Source: Ochotona curzoniae (Eukaryota; Chordata; Mammalia; Lagomorpha; Ochotonidae). Taken from it: a stretch of DNA of 64,000 nucleotides. The DNA is taken from contig NW_024465885.1 of NCBI RefSeq assembly GCF_017591425.1, positions 34,108,501-34,172,500 on the forward strand, in the 5' to 3' direction. The translations under genes were made by a program, and so were the position numbers. Numbering within the stretch: the stretch's first letter is position 1; each line of letters starts with the position of its first letter. The notes below the pieces were generated by a model. The model was not told the DNA's origin, ran no database searches, and was given only the letters and a program-made list of their open reading frames with translations. Of this stretch, positions 45,581 through 60,000 are shown piece after piece.

Positions 45581-46779
45581 AATATACCAGCCTTTGTGTT
45601 TATTACTTTGCAAAAAAAATTTATCTACCTCCTTGATATGCAAGGTTCAAGTCCATGTCATTGTACTTTTTTTTCCCCACAAGTCAGATGTGTGTCTGTG
45701 TGTTTTCTATCCCAACTTTTCGTTTGTCTCCAAGAACAGGGTGGGGTCTTTGCTGCATACCGAGACCCTAGCTTCAATTCCCCATCTTGCTCCCAGTGAA
45801 TTTCATTCATATCCAGCTCTCTATGTTAGAGATCAGTGCAAAAACTTCAGTTTTCTGGGTAGTATTTTCGACTGGTCACTGTAACTCTTGAAAACTAATT
45901 ACACAGCTCCCCTCTAATTTTAGGCCTCTGCATTTCATTTTTGATATTTCAGAATTAGCTTTTCTATTCTGAGAGAATATGTTCATTTAAAATGAATTTT
46001 GAAAATGGTATGTGTAATTTGTAGGTGGACATAAGGATTCTTTTTCTGGATATATATGCGGATGTACTACTGAAAATCTGAAGGCATATTTAAAGCACAG
46101 GAATAGTTTTGAAGAATACAGACATATTCTTTGTGTCTTTTTATGAACTTAGTATTAATCATGTATTTGAATGTTTAAGGTATCTTTGTGAACTCATCTT
46201 TATTCATCAGCTTAAAACATGTTAGGAGAGTCAATTTGACGTATGAAAGTTCAGTTGCATGTGTTTCTAATCACTATGCTATTGTGTGAGTTTAGTTGAT
46301 GTTCAACAAGCTTTGCTTATAAGTACCCATAATGCATTGTATACTACACTTACAACTATGTCTAGTTACTGCTATTAGCACCGATATATAATTTAGCTGA
46401 AAAATGTTAGTATACATTTTTTGCTATAATTATATTCTAATATTCAATAATTTCTTAATTACCTATTGATTTTGACTGTTTATTGCTTATCCAGTTCTAA
46501 ATTCAGGGCATAATCGGGGATCTATACTATTATGCTTTTAGAATTTTGTTTTTTTGTTGTTGTCATTAGAGGTTTTTTTTTAAACAAAGTAATATCTGTA
46601 ATATTTATATCATGCTTTATAACATATTAATTAATATTAGCTGTTTAATTTCAATATATCAATATATTTCATATTGACTTGCTTGTCATTTTTATTTATA
46701 AATGATGAACAAATTCCATGTTATCTCATATATGCATATTTAAGATCATAATACCAGCTCATGCTTCCATTTTCAACTT

Positions 46780-47600
46780 ACTTCCTTTCTTACTTTTTAA
46801 ATTTTGTATAACAACATACTTCCAGTTTATTTTAAAATTATGAGTTTAACCCCCTACTAAAAGAGACTTGAACAAACAGTTAGTAGAAAAACTGTTCCTC
46901 AAAAACGTATACAGGTATCTAAATGACAATCAAACATCAAAATATAATTTTTGCTCTTTACATTACACTCTTTTGTACCTTCTATGTTAGCTACCACAAA
47001 TCAGTGAAGACGTATTATATTTGTCTTTGGGTGACTTACTTATTCTACCGAGCATAATGGTTTCAAGTGGCATGTAATTTGTTTCAAAAGATATGATCGT
47101 TCGTTTTGGGATGCCGAGTAATACTTTGTAGCACACATGGAACAAATGATCTTTATCTAGATAACAATCAATGGATATCTGGGTTGATTCCACATCTTAG
47201 CTGTTGCAAATCGAATGGCAACAAGTGTGGGGAAACCAACAGGTCCACCTATGCTGATTTCTTTTTCGTTGGATAAATTACCAAGAATGGATTGTTGGAA
47301 CTGTTTTCAGATTTCTGAGGAATCTCCACAGTGCCTTCTGTCTATAGATCAGTTCGATTTCATCCTTTTAAGATAGCCTTTTCTTGTTTTTTGCAAATTT
47401 CTTATGTGGGTTGTTTTGATGTTGTTGACTTTCTTGAGCTCTTTATGGTTTTACATATTATCTTCCATGAGCTGCAGCTTGCAGATATGTTTCCCTTCTA
47501 CCAGTCACCTCTTCACTTTGTTGTGTTGCAGTGCAGACTTCTTAGCTTGATGGAATGTAAATTCCTTATTTGGCCTTTATTGCCTAAGCTTCTTGTGTTT
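46780..47600 (-). mobile_element. L1 3' UTR and ORF2 3' end, antisense
   Basis: AGCTACCACAAATCAGTGAA, TACCGAGCATAATGGTTTCA, CAATGGATATCTGGGTTGAT and GAGGAATCTCCACAGTGCCT are complements of L1 3' sequence. Decayed. Confidence 0.7.
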
Positions 47601-49454
47601 TGTTTGTTATTTTGTTTCTGCTTTTTTTGTTTTGTTCGTTTATTTAGTTTTACAGAAGAGTTCAAATCAGTAAAATGTACCCACAGAACTGTCTTTTAAG
47701 CTCGTCCAATATTAACATATACTTATCAAAAGAAACAAATCACTATGGATAAATTTACAATAAATAAACTGTAGGCTCCATCAAAATGTCATTTTTAGGC
47801 AGCTTTTCCCTAACTTATTACTATCCCATGTATAATGCGTAGATTAGAAAACTGCAAATGTAAGGAAAGGCCATAGAATCACTTGTGCCGGAGAAAGATT
47901 TTAGAATTTCTATTCAAAGTGTGAAACCTATTGGTTCACCAACCTTGAAAAATATTTACATGAATTCCACTTTCCAGTTTATGTAAAATAATTTATAGTA
48001 GAAATATAAGACAAATGATCAATGATATTTATGTAACTACACTTCATTAGCATATTTAAATAAAATTATTAGAATTACTTAAGTACAATATGAACTATCA
48101 AATTTTACTAACTGGAGAACTCTACATAAAAATTTTGACACCTACTCTAAACTTCTTTTCAGTATCAATATATAAATTCTTTAATTTCTGAATGTATGTC
48201 TTTTTCAGCAGAATTTACTATCATATCACCTTCATACAAACCTAGAGAAATTGTCACGGCATGGCTATGTAATTGTTATATCTCTGTGGCCAGAAAACTA
48301 CTAAATGCACTGTCAAAAATGAACAATTATACTTGACATTGTGGTGGATATACACTTATAACCATATTCCAAAGTTTTGGGACAAAATGATTCTCATATT
48401 GTTTCAGTAAATACTCTCAAGCAGAACACAGATATTACACAAATTAATCTTAAAACATTCATGAAAATCAAGACAATTTTAATTTTTTATACTTCAAATG
48501 TAGAAATGTATTATAGTTTAGTCACAATTATTACAACATATATTTAACTTAACTCTATTGAAAATATTTTGTCGTTAAAGGAATCTTTCATTATTCAATA
48601 ATACTCAACAATATATATTTGATAGGTTGTTACCAGAAACATAATATTCCAGAAATTTGGGATGAATTAGTTAATGAAATGGAAAAAAAAAAGTTCAACC
48701 ACAGAAATTGCATCTTATAAGTTGATCTAAAAAAATAAGTACACATTGAGAATCGTTAAATTATATACTGTGTTTAAAATATCATTGTGGAGAATAGAAA
48801 AGGCTGTGAGGTTGTTAAGACTGAGAGATGATAACAGTCATGTGCTCAGGGTGATCTTTTTTGAAAGATTGCTTTTGGATGGAGACTTGAAAGAGGTGAG
48901 GGTGGTTATCTGGAAAGAAATATTCCAATGGAGAGCAAACATCTAATGTAAATTTGTTTAGATTGGAATAGGCCTGCTTACTGACAGAGCAAAGAATCAA
49001 CATAGCTAGATGGAAGAAAAAAAAAACCTGGAAAAGTGATGTAAACATTAAAGTCTATCAGAGGAGGTGGCAGGTTGTATGCAAATATGAGCCAGGAACA
49101 TTGAAATCACCTGAGACATTGTTAGAATCGCTGACACATGGGGTGTTTCCTAATTCTCCTACACCACAGCCTTAATTGTAAGAAAATGAATAGGTGTGTG
49201 TGTGTGCTTGGGGAGTATTCGTGCAATAATTTTAAGAAGGACCAGAACTACAACTTATTTTTCAGCTAAAATGAGGAGTTCTGGGGTGGCATGTGAGCAG
49301 AACCATCACTTGAATTAGCTTAATAATATTTATGTGTTTTGAAAGAAGAATGCAGTCAGGCTGACCAATTCTGAGGCAGTGATGTTCCAAATCAACCATG
49401 CACAACATTTGGCACAGGCCATTCAGGAGAGGTAGGGAGGTGTGACGTGTTTCT

Positions 49455-49720
49455 GGATATGTCTAGAATCCAATTCTGACCCAAGTCCCTACTGGTGCAC
49501 TTGGGTAGCAGCAGAGCTGGCACAAAATCCATCCCACTGGCATGTGAGATCTTAATGTATTTCCTGACAGTTGGTTTTGGTAAAGCCCAACCTCTATTTT
49601 TGTGGCCATTTGGAGAGTTGATCACCAGATGGGAAATTTCAAGTTATCTCCTCCTCCCCTACTTCTTTTCTTCTCTCTCTCTCTCTCTCAGTCATTCAGG
49701 GATTGAATCAATAAATCTTA
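49455..49720 (+). mobile_element. CSINE-type SINE, old, 5' part lost
   Basis: AGTCCCTACTGGTGCACTTG, GGCATGTGAGATCTTAATGT, GGCCATTTGGAGAGTTGATC, a CT run and the tail AATCAATAAATCTT. Confidence 0.6.
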
Positions 49721-50689
49721 CAAATAAATAAATAAGTATGTGAAAGGAAAACATCAAAGCAGGAGGATACTTTTGGAAGTGTTGGATACTTTTTTGCATT
49801 GATCATCAAGATGATTCCATGGTGCATATCTCCAAATACATCAGTGGTTTATACTAGATATCCATATCTTTGGTTGACTACACATAGACCAAAAATGTAG
49901 ATACCAAAGGAAAACATTTTTTTAAAATATCAGGAAGAATATTTGCTTGGATGTCTAAAAGTATAATAAACGAGTCTAAGTGGAATTTTTTTTTGAAAGG
50001 CAAGGTTAAAACTGACTTGAAGAGTTTATATTTGATCAACTAAAAGGTTGCTGTGATTCAAAAGCTACAGCTAGAACAAATTTGTAAAGTAGGAAATCAG
50101 CCTTGTGATTGGACACTTGAGTTATTTTCCATCTAAGAAAGAAATATGCAGTGAAATAATAGCTAAATGAAGCTCTATACTGGAATTGCAATTTTAGAAA
50201 TCTTGAACTTTAGCATTGCTAATATCATAAAATAAACAGAATTGATACAAGAATGGGCATAAAATCTGAATTTGAGTCACATCTAATTTATGCATCAATT
50301 AGAGTATTATAAACACAAGCAAATGGATATGGATGTCTTTTAAATATATGCTTTAATTTGGTCAAAATCAGCAATATTGAGAAATAATTCACAAAAATGT
50401 TTGCTGAAAACGGATGCATTTTTGTGAACTACACAAGCCAATCAAACTTCCTCTTTGTTCTGCAACTGATTTAAGTACAAATTTGAATATTAATCGGTTG
50501 TCCCTGTGATAAGTATAATAGCACAACAAATATTCCTAGATGATTTTCCTGAATTGCTAAGTTGAATCATCAGGAATACTGAAAAAATGAAGATGTTCTA
50601 CCCCTTTAAAAATTCTTTTAGATAATACTTTGCTAATCTTTAATTTATTGGCTAATTTCTGGATTTTTTTTAACATTAGCACTGGTTCT

Positions 50690-51000
50690 TTTTTATATTA
50701 ATTTATTTTATTATACAGTTCTAAAGGCTCTGGGATTCCACCCCTCCACGCACACACATACCGAAACCCTTCCTCAACTGATTTTCACTATTGTATTACA
50801 ATAGTAGAGTTCTTCAAAACCAGTCATCCCACATTCACAGCTATATGTTTGCATATGTATGTACACTTCCATACGAAATGCGAGTTTCTTGACCAGTGCC
50901 TTAGTGAGTAGGTGTTGCACACCATCCCTCAAGTATCACTTTTATTGCAGGTTACTTAATAAAGTTACTGGGATAAATCTAAATTTTGCATTTTCATATT
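50690..51000 (-). mobile_element. L1 3' end, antisense
   Basis: TTATACAGTTCTAAAGGCTC, TGGGATTCCACCCCTCC, CCTTCCTCAACTGATTTTCA and TAGTAGAGTTCTTCAAAAC parallel the reverse complement of the 3' UTR at 4700-4945. Confidence 0.6.
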
Positions 51001-51826
51001 ATTCAATTCCACTATTACAGAAACAATTTAAAATAATCAGGGTTTAGTACTACATCTAAACTACTGAAGACTTAAAAATCTTAGTGCATTTCAGTGCCTT
51101 TAAAAATTCTCCAGAGGAAAGATTTTCTTTGATTACACTATTGCAAACATAAATGTGGCTAAGAAAAATGTTTCCTATTTCAAATGCCTATATTTCATAC
51201 GGATGGTGAAGGAGAAATTGCTGGTAAAATCATCTGCCTATGTTAAATGTAAGTGTAGTAAACATGAATTGCAAAGTAAGAAGGAAAAGTAATCTACACT
51301 AATTCCATATTTTCAATGAAAGAAAATTTCTTCTAATGCGCATGTAGCAGAAAGGTTTTGTATGTTAAAATTCAAAACAAGGATATCTCAAATTGTTATC
51401 ATTGTGCCTATAATAAGAGTCAGAGCTAAATTAGAATGTTACATATCATTGCAATCTTTATGAATTTTAGCTACATAGACCAAACAATATAGAAACTAAG
51501 AGAGGAAATTAAACAAAATACATATTTAAAATTGCATGTAATCTTTAAACTTTTCAATATATTTGAAGATGAAGACACTATATGACATATAATTCTTCAC
51601 TAAGCCTGATAGTTGCTTTAAGGTAAGGAGGTATTTTTCACAAATATAAACTTTCTGTGCATGTATAAGTTTATGAATCCCATCAATAACATTAACAAGT
51701 GATATTTATATTTACATAGAAAAATATTTTGAGGTACTACCAAAAGAGCATTTCATAGCTGTTTTATAGGAATTTGAAGCACAGAACCAAAGCACTTATG
51801 ATTTTAAGATTAAAAAAAAAGTCTAA

Positions 51827-52130
51827 CGGGTCCAGCGCAATAGCCTTAGTGGCTAAATCACCTTGCTAACATTGGGATTCCCTGTGGGTGCCAGTTCGTA
51901 GCCCGATTGCTCCATTTCCCAGCCTGTTCCCTGCTTGTGGCCTGGGAAGGCAGTAGGGGAAGGCCCAAAGCCTTGGGACCCTGCACCCATATGGGACACC
52001 TGGAAGAAGCTCTTGGTCTGTGGCATCCGATCAGATTGTCTCTGTTTTGCTAATTGTGGCTGCTTGGGGAGTGAATCAGAGGACAGAAGACATGTCTCTC
52101 TTCTCTCTGTAAATCAGTCTTTCCAATAAA
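51827..52130 (+). mobile_element. CSINE-type SINE, + strand
   Basis: GGGTCCAGCGCAATAGCCTT, GGCCTGGGAAGGCAGTAGGG, GGGACCCTGCACCCATATGG, GGGGAGTGAATCAGAGGACA and the tail CTTTCCAATAAA, which passes into a purine microsatellite. Confidence 0.92.
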
Positions 52131-52216
52131 GAGAGGGAGAGAGAGAAAGGGAGGGAGGGAGGGAGAGAGGAAGAAAGGAAGGAAGGAACGAAGGAAGGCA
52201 GGAAGGCAGGCAGGCA
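52131..52216. repeat. GA / GGGA / GGAA / GGCA microsatellite
   Basis: An all-purine start (GAGAGGGAGAGAGAGAAAGG) evolves into GGAA and then GGCA repeats, immediately after the SINE AATAAA tail. Confidence 0.9.
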
Positions 52217-52364
52217 GTCGAACTCATCTCAGTCATAACTGTTACAGACTAAATTTTTCTGTAAAAAATATTCTTTCCAAGAATGCAGTTTCTAAATTCT
52301 TAAGACCAGTGAAATGTCTAGATCTATTAATATTCTAAATCACTGATATTCATTTGATTAACTT

Positions 52365-52632
52365 TTTTTATTTATTTGAAGCACAGAAAGAAGGGGCATG
52401 TAAAAAGCAAGGCATTCCCAAAATAACTGAATGGGCAAGGTTGTGTAGGAGTAAAATCAGGAGCTTGTTACTAAATATATGTAGATGATAAGTGCCTAAG
52501 CATCTGAGCCAATATTTCCAACCTCCAGAGCTTACAAAGAACAAAGTGAGAATAGGCAACCAAACCCAGGCACTTTGATGTGTGATGTAGAATTCTTAAG
52601 CGCAGTCTTAGCTACTGTGCCAAATACCTGAT
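52365..52632 (-). mobile_element. CSINE-type SINE, old, antisense
   Basis: TTATTTATTTGAAGCACAGA tail side, GGCAACCAAACCCAGGCACT, TGTGTGATGTAGAATTCTTA and the reversed head AGCTACTGTGCCAAATACCT. Confidence 0.6.
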
Positions 52633-53927
52633 CTTGGTGGTTACGTTTGCAATACACATGCAATTTCATTTTTCTAAACATTGAAATGATGATCAACCTA
52701 CTTTATTGTAAGTAACAACTATTTAATGTCCTGTTATTGAAACTAATCGTAATGAACAGTGATTTTCTCTGGTATATTATGAGTATATCCTAAAAGCTTA
52801 AGAAGGACTATAAGCCTTTTATTTTCTAACGTGCTAATTATGTTTATATTTGGAGGATTTGAATACGCTCTTTGAGTTATAACCAACCTATCAGAAATGG
52901 TGAACACCGCAGACTACCATGGTAGACATCATTTCAGAGGCTGACATCACCTGGCTTTCCTTGTTCTTATATCTTGTATTTACTGTGGATATATTGTTTT
53001 TTATTGCTTGCACTTCTTGTGTTCCTTCTTAATCTACGTATCAATCTTCATTAACTTTTATGATCAGGCACTGTTTTGTTTTCAGTCTCTTTTGAAAGCC
53101 AATGTTACATAAAAAAATGATAACCTAAAGTAGGATGCACAATATTCAGGATAAATTTACCAAATTATAAGATCAAACCATTACTGTCCATAAAGATGAG
53201 TAAAACAATTTTTTTTGTTTCTCTAAAACAGTCATAAATTAAAAATTAGATAATCCCATTGAGTAAATGATCAATAATACTATGTATGTATGTTTCTACT
53301 ATGTATGTATTATAGCATGTGCTTGCTCTACGTGTGTGCAGATGTGTTTGCTTTGTGTATTAGCATCAGTCTCTTTTTCCACCTGTACTCCTTTTATTCC
53401 ACCTCCATAAGCATTTAGCTCATTCAAGCTGATCCACGCACCGTGTTCAACATGCAGTCCACTTCCAATATTTAAAAAAAATCTATTCTAAATTTTCCTT
53501 AAGTTTTTTGGATTTTCCACTGATTATAAGTTGTACTATTATTAAATTTAAGGTAATTTAATGCTAACAAAGAAAAAAGAAAACCCACATTTCAGCTAGC
53601 ATAACAAAATTTGGGTACACAAATGAATCTCTGCCAGTATAAATGCTAGCCTGTTCAGTCATTCAAATACTAGCAAACTAAGGAAGAAAACATCTGCTCT
53701 GCGTATTTGGAATTTAGTCAATGTAGAAAAGGAATTCTATGACACACACATGCTAAATCTGCCTTGATCATTAGGCAAATGGGCTAGCATATTTGTCTGC
53801 ATTTTCATAAGCTTTAAATTTTCTTTCTCTACATGAGTGAATTATAATAAAATTGCCTAAAGCAAGCTAAGAGGTAACTAATTTTTTCTGCATTGCATTG
53901 TGTTATGCTTATGAAATACAAAGCTTT

Positions 53928-54242
53928 ATTTAAGATTTATTTTGGAAATTTAGATTTATAGAGAGAAGGAGATAGACAGAAAGATCTTTTATCTGCTGGT
54001 TCATTCCCTAAATTGACTCAATGGCTGGAGCTGAGCCAAACTGAAGCCAGGACCCAGGAGCATCTTCTAGGTCTCCCAGGTAGGTAAAAGTTTCTAAGGC
54101 TTTGGGCCCTTCTCTACTACATTCTTAGGCCACAAGTAGGGAGCTGGAAGGGAGCCGGAACAGCCCCATATGAACCAATGCCCATATGGGTTCCCAGAGC
54201 ATGAAAGACAAGGATTTAGCCACTAGTCTCTCGTGCCACGCC
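53928..54242 (-). mobile_element. CSINE-type SINE, antisense
   Basis: AAGATTTATTTTGGAAATTT, AATGGCTGGAGCTGAGCCAA, AAGGCTTTGGGCCCTTCTCT and TGCCCATATGGGTTCCCAG. Confidence 0.88.
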
Positions 54243-54466
54243 AACAAATGAATTCTATAAGTATGGATTATTGGTTTCAAATATAACACTGTAAGCTCAC
54301 ATAAATGAATAACATAATTTTATAATACCAGTGTAATTTCCAACTTTAATACTCTATTAGATCAATTTGCTTTAAAGTCAATATAATTAATTTTGAAAGA
54401 AAAAAAAAACTCATTTGTTATATTTATTCATGAAACACAACCAGAGTATCCCAAATCAAGAGTTGT

Positions 54467-54800
54467 GGGGCCTGGCACAGTGGCCTAGCAGCTAAAGTAC
54501 TTGCCCTGCACGTGCCAGGATCCCATATGGGTTATGGATCTAATCCTGGTTGCTCCACTTCCCATTCGGCTTTCTGCTTGTGGCCTGGGAAAGCATTGGA
54601 GGAAGACCCAAAGCCTTGGGACCCTGCACCCTTGTGGGCAACCTGGAGGAAGTTCCTGGCTCCTGGCTTCAGATTGGCAGCATCAGCCATTGCGCTCACT
54701 TGGGGAGTAAATCATCGAATGGAAGCTCTTCCTCTCTATCTCTCCTCCTCTTTCTCTCTGTGTATCTAAATTGGCAATACAAATAAAATAAATCTTTTAA
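54467..54800 (+). mobile_element. CSINE-type SINE, + strand
   Basis: GGGGCCTGGCACAGTGGCCT, AGGATCCCATATGGGTTATG, AAAGCCTTGGGACCCTGCAC, GGGGAGTAAATCATCGAATG and the tail ACAAATAAAATAAATCTTTT. Confidence 0.93.
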
Positions 54801-55639
54801 AGAAAATTGTGGGAATGCTATTATTTTGTTCTTTTTACTTCTACAATTATTTGTACTCATTAAATTCTAAATCTGTAAAACTAACATTTCTTGCTTTTAT
54901 AAGAAAAATTTAGATTATTTTTATGTGGGGTATCTAACTAGTATAGTGATAAATGTATTGTCCACATAAGTTATTTTCTCAGTAAATTTAAATAGTCTAT
55001 ATCAAAATAATCTGTAAAGTTTTAACACATAACTATATAGAAAGGTATTGCTTTCATAGAACACCTGAATTATTATTCCAAAATGTTTTAACACAATTTT
55101 ATTGAAATATAACAATTTTACGAAGCATTCATATTAACCCATTTGTATCATTTTAAGTTATTAGAAAAACTGAACAAACCAGTATGAAGCAACAAAGGAC
55201 ATACCCCAAAAAATACACATTGCCTGAAATCTAGAGACAGTACTCTGTTTTTACATTAAAAATGCATTTGAAACATACCAAGTGACTTAATAGAATTGAT
55301 GGAGATGTCTTGTTTAATGACTAAAACAATAGTATGTAAAAGATAAATTTAATTTCAACCATGTTTATTCAAGGAAAATATTATAATGGACTTGAAAATC
55401 CACTAAGAAAACTTTAAAAATTCCTAAAAATTATAGTCAAATACAATATGCCCAATATTTTGGTGCCATAGTTCCAAATGTTTTTCATACTCTACTTATC
55501 TGAGAATTCTCCGTGTTGTTTGCTATGTTTTATAATGAAGAACATATATGATAGTGATAATTTATTCTAATCACACATGTATGTATATACAAGTATCCAT
55601 GTAAATAAGAATATTAGAAATTGTAACTTTTATTTCACT

Positions 55640-56360
55640 GTTCTTTTACAGAGAATAGTTTGAGGCACTTATACAGATCAGAACTGGAACTATGTTTAGA
55701 CACAGCTGTCCAACATCAGGGTAACTAGTCAGCATTAAACAGATCTAGGGAAAAAAAACCTGCACAAGTGAACAGGTTCTGTTCATTGTAGCATCATTCA
55801 TGTAAAAAACTTAATTTAGATAACAGGATTTTGATATACATCACATAGAATATTATTCACTTCAAAAAGGAAAGACATTCTAACATTGTATAATGTAGAT
55901 GAACCTGGAACACGTTTTTCCAGTTAAAACACAAGAAGGCATATGTTAAAAGATTTACCATTTATGTTGACTCTAACAGCATAAGATTCAAAAAAAGCAA
56001 TGAATAAAATGATAGTTTAGAGGGTAGGAGAAATGGAAAAATCTTAGCTAAAACGTATAATTTTCCTGTAGCTATAGAATTGATAAATTATGGAGAACTG
56101 TTGTCCAACAACTTGTCTATAGTTAGTAACATATTGCATACTTGAAATGTGTTATCAGAGCAGATCTTAAGTGTATATTCACACAAACACACACACAGAA
56201 ATTTAATAGTATCAATGTTAGGTGGCACATTTTAAAATTTAATTTTCAGTGGCTATTATTGTATAAGGTATGTGTGTATCAAAAATCAAATATGACACCT
56301 TATGGGTATATATACTAAAAACAATTATTTGCCATGAATTTCACAATAAATCGTAGAATA
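55640..56360 (+). mobile_element. Old L1 3' end, + strand
   Basis: ATAGAATATTATTCACTTCA, GTAGATGAACCTGGAACACG, ATATTGCATACTTGAAATGT and AGAGCAGATCTTAAGTGTAT are recognisable pieces of an L1MA/L1MB-type 3' region. The left border is uncertain (55640-55790). Confidence 0.75.
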
Positions 56361-56849
56361 AAAGTATACACAGCACTATCATTTTAACATTTTATAATTT
56401 TGTGTATGAAGTTGCTGTTGGAAGCAAGAATGCATTTGTCTGACGCTGCTTCATGAGGATTTTTGAAAATATTTTTTAGTTGAGTTTTTGTCTTAACACT
56501 CTGGTTTTATACATTAGAATAAAGTTATGGGCTATTAAAATCTTTAACTTGAGGAAGGATTTTATTTAAAATTTAACTAAGCTGCTTGGTTGCTTATTCA
56601 TCTTTCAGACTTTCTGGTTTCCTCATTACATAGTTTTGAAGAGGAAAATATAACCATCCATACAGTGGTAATGTGAATGTTAAATGTAGCACAGTCACAT
56701 GGTCATTGAGTAGCAATTCTGCCTGTACCAGTTAACTAAATGGTAAATACAACAAGCTTAAATGTTGGGAGCAAGCGTGAGTGAATTTACAGCTCAGAGA
56801 TTAATCTAGGACTCACAAAACTTGCATATTGAATGCAAAAAATTGCATA

Positions 56850-57075
56850 TTGGAACACTGGTTCAAGTTGTAGTTGCTTTGCATTCAGTTTTCTGTTAGT
56901 ACACCTTGAAAGGCAATGGAGGTTGGCACAAGTATTTGAGTGCCTTGTCAACTATGGATAGACCAGAATGGAATTCCTGGATCTTGACTTTGGCCTGATG
57001 TAGACCAGATTGTTGCAGCCATTTTGGGTGGAACTCAGAGGCTACCACTTAAAGGAAAAAAAAAAAAAAAAGAGC
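56850..57075 (+). mobile_element. CSINE-type SINE, very old, + strand
   Basis: CTGGTTCAAGTTGTAGTTGC, AAAGGCAATGGAGGTTGGCA, GTTGCAGCCATTTTGGGTGG and a pure A tract at 57055-57071. Confidence 0.55.
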
Positions 57076-60000
57076 TGAGAGAGAGAAGAAAAGAGTGGAT
57101 TGAATAATGATGAATGTAAAAGATAGAATGAATTACAGAAAGCAAGTTGTAGTTATTGTGTCAATGTTGTCATTAGGGTAGTCATTGTGGCAATTACTTT
57201 AAAACTAGCATTTTTATAGAAATTCCTTAAAATACAAATTAATTACTTGGTTATTATTTCACATTTAAAATTTGCATCCGATATAGGTGAGGCAGAAAAT
57301 ATTTGTAAACATGCAATATTTTTACTTCTCACAAAGTCCTTTGATTAAGAAGTTTCTCACAGAGAACTAGACAAATATAATGGGCACATGATCATTAAAT
57401 GAAAAAATAATTCATAGATATTATTAGAAGCTTGAATGCACTTTTAGACTTTCTCTAGAAACAGAACAAAGAGAATGCCTTTTGTTATAAATTATTTATT
57501 TATTCCCACCCATCCGTTGGGGAAGAAAAAGAATAATGTAGTAAAAAAAAAAAGAGCTTTGTTATCTGGACAGTGAATATAAAGTCACTTTTTGTATGCG
57601 TTTTATAAAAACCTATTTTCAAACTACAAAATAAAATGATTTTTAATTATTCATTCTCAATATTTTATGTATACAGGAGTCCCTATTGTACTTGAAAACA
57701 ATAAAGTGCTTATAGACCATGTATATAATTTGCTGACTATGTCTTATGTAAATCAAATTTTGATTTAGGATAAAATTTTGGTATTTCAGTAAGAATCCAT
57801 TTAAGACTTCAGCAAGTAATTCGTATTTCTCATACAAGAGGTCAATTCTTAAATTTTTTATATATAATTCTTATTAATGATAAAAGATTATAAAAGTGCA
57901 ATAAATAGATAATGAAAAGTGAAAAGTATTGAACTGTGATTTTGAAATAGTATATAAATTAGTTTCCCATAGAAATAAAAAATGCATTATTATAACATTA
58001 ATATTGTTCTCCAATTTATCAAAACATACATCCATATGTTTTATATTACAAAATGCAGAACTAGCTATATGCTTGTATCACTACTGGGAAGTTGAAATAG
58101 TATAATTTATACAAAACAGAAAGTTTTAACTTCAAAAGCAAATGCAAATATAATAGATGTGAGATGAATGTATTCATAAACCTTTTCAAAAAAGCTTAAA
58201 GACATTTTTCATGAGTAATGGAATTATTCCCCAGTGCAATTTTATGTATGTAACAAGAGACCAACTACTAAAAATTCTACATAATGAATAGCAGCAGGAA
58301 AAACCACTTTTAATATGGTTCAATGCTTTTGTAAACGCCTGCATAATGGAGTCAGAGAATCCTCTGAAAGTAAATACACAATGTTCTTTGGCTCTTGGCA
58401 TGTTTGTTGGCAGAGCAAAAGTAAAGTCTTAGGTGGAAAGCTTCAGAACTTCAGTGTGCTCTCACATCTGTCTGAGGGTGCAAACAACACATGTAGAATT
58501 ATCATTAGCTCTAACCCCACCAGGATTTGTGATTTTTAATAGCTTTCCATAATTATTTCACAGTTCTTGACAACATGAGCATTTCCATTATAGGCATGTA
58601 ATGGATGAGTTCCATACTGAGAGAGTGCTCTTATCGGTGTAATGTGAATGGTAGAAAAAGCCCATGAAGAAATCCAGCTTTTAAAGAGGGGAAGATAGAT
58701 TGGATAAATTTAACCTCATTTAATATTATGCTCAGTCTAGGTAATAGCAAAATATGTAATTTCTTTGATCCTAATTATCATTGCATCCACTTCTGACAGC
58801 CAAAGGGAAGGGATGTACAATGCATTATCTGAATGTATACTGATTTTACTCAGTTCTCTTTCAGAAAATGTTTCCTCATTAAAAAAAATAGTATTTCATT
58901 TCCTTTGCCATTGTTATGTCTAGACTTGTTATTATCATTATTATTTAAAAGCTGTCATGGTTTCTTTTCCTGTGCAGCTTAAATGTCATTATCAATATTT
59001 TACTGTATGATTTGCATGTACAGCCAGGTGATTGTTTAAGAAACTCAGCTATCTTTGTATCAAGTGGTAGCATGAAAAAAGCGCAAGGCTGTTTTAGCTT
59101 AAAGAATAATCAATAATTATAATTTTCTGAAGAAATGCATTCTGGGTTTCAAATCATGCTGGTAGTATTTAGCTATAAAATGCCTTCATCTGTGAAATTT
59201 GTCATGGAAAACTTTTACTAGTTTATTATCTAGATCTACTTTCGTATGCTGAGTTTGAATTTCTAATGAATTATAGGGAAGGAACCCATTCCACACCTCA
59301 GTTCTTGGCTCTATTGTTCTATTATATGGCATACTTACAGAAAGTATTTCATTAACAAACTTCCTAATTTGAGTTACACCTCCGTTATAAAGTGCATAGC
59401 CTTTCAGTTTTCAAGTGCTGGTTTGCTTTCAGGAACCTTGGGAGTTCAGAAACCATGTGTTTGATAATATGCCAGTAAATTATGGATGATTTAATGCTTA
59501 TATCCTCTTACTTCAGAAAGGCAAATAAAATTATAGATCCAGATTTTTCTCCCCCTATTCTTTCCCTTTGCCCTTTCTGTAATTTGCTCTCGCTTTAGGT
59601 AGTTCTTTTTACTTCACACAATAGTCTTTATTCACACAATGTTAATAAGTTTCTTAATAGAGGTTATTATAGTAAAACCTGTAGAGTAAGAACTGAAAAG
59701 GAAAACTGACTTAGTGTGTATAAACTTTGTAAAACTTGCATCAATAAGTTTACTCTAATGCCTACCTCCTATAATTTTGAAGGTCATCTAAAAGGCCTCC
59801 CCTCCTTTTAAATGTGGAGTGCTTTAAACTAGGATTTGAATGACAAATTAGTTCCTTTCCTGTGCAACTTGCTATGATGTGAAACTCAGAACTCACAGCA
59901 GAGCCATGGCATAGAAAGCAGAAAAATATGAGAAAATATGGGGAAAATCTATTGCAAAACATCCTTCGTATTAACTAATGAGGCTTTCCTCGGACAGTGA

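Noticed and set aside
45305..45799. 164-codon open frame on +
   Set aside because: It starts in an antisense old SINE and continues into unrelated intron; no homology recognised.
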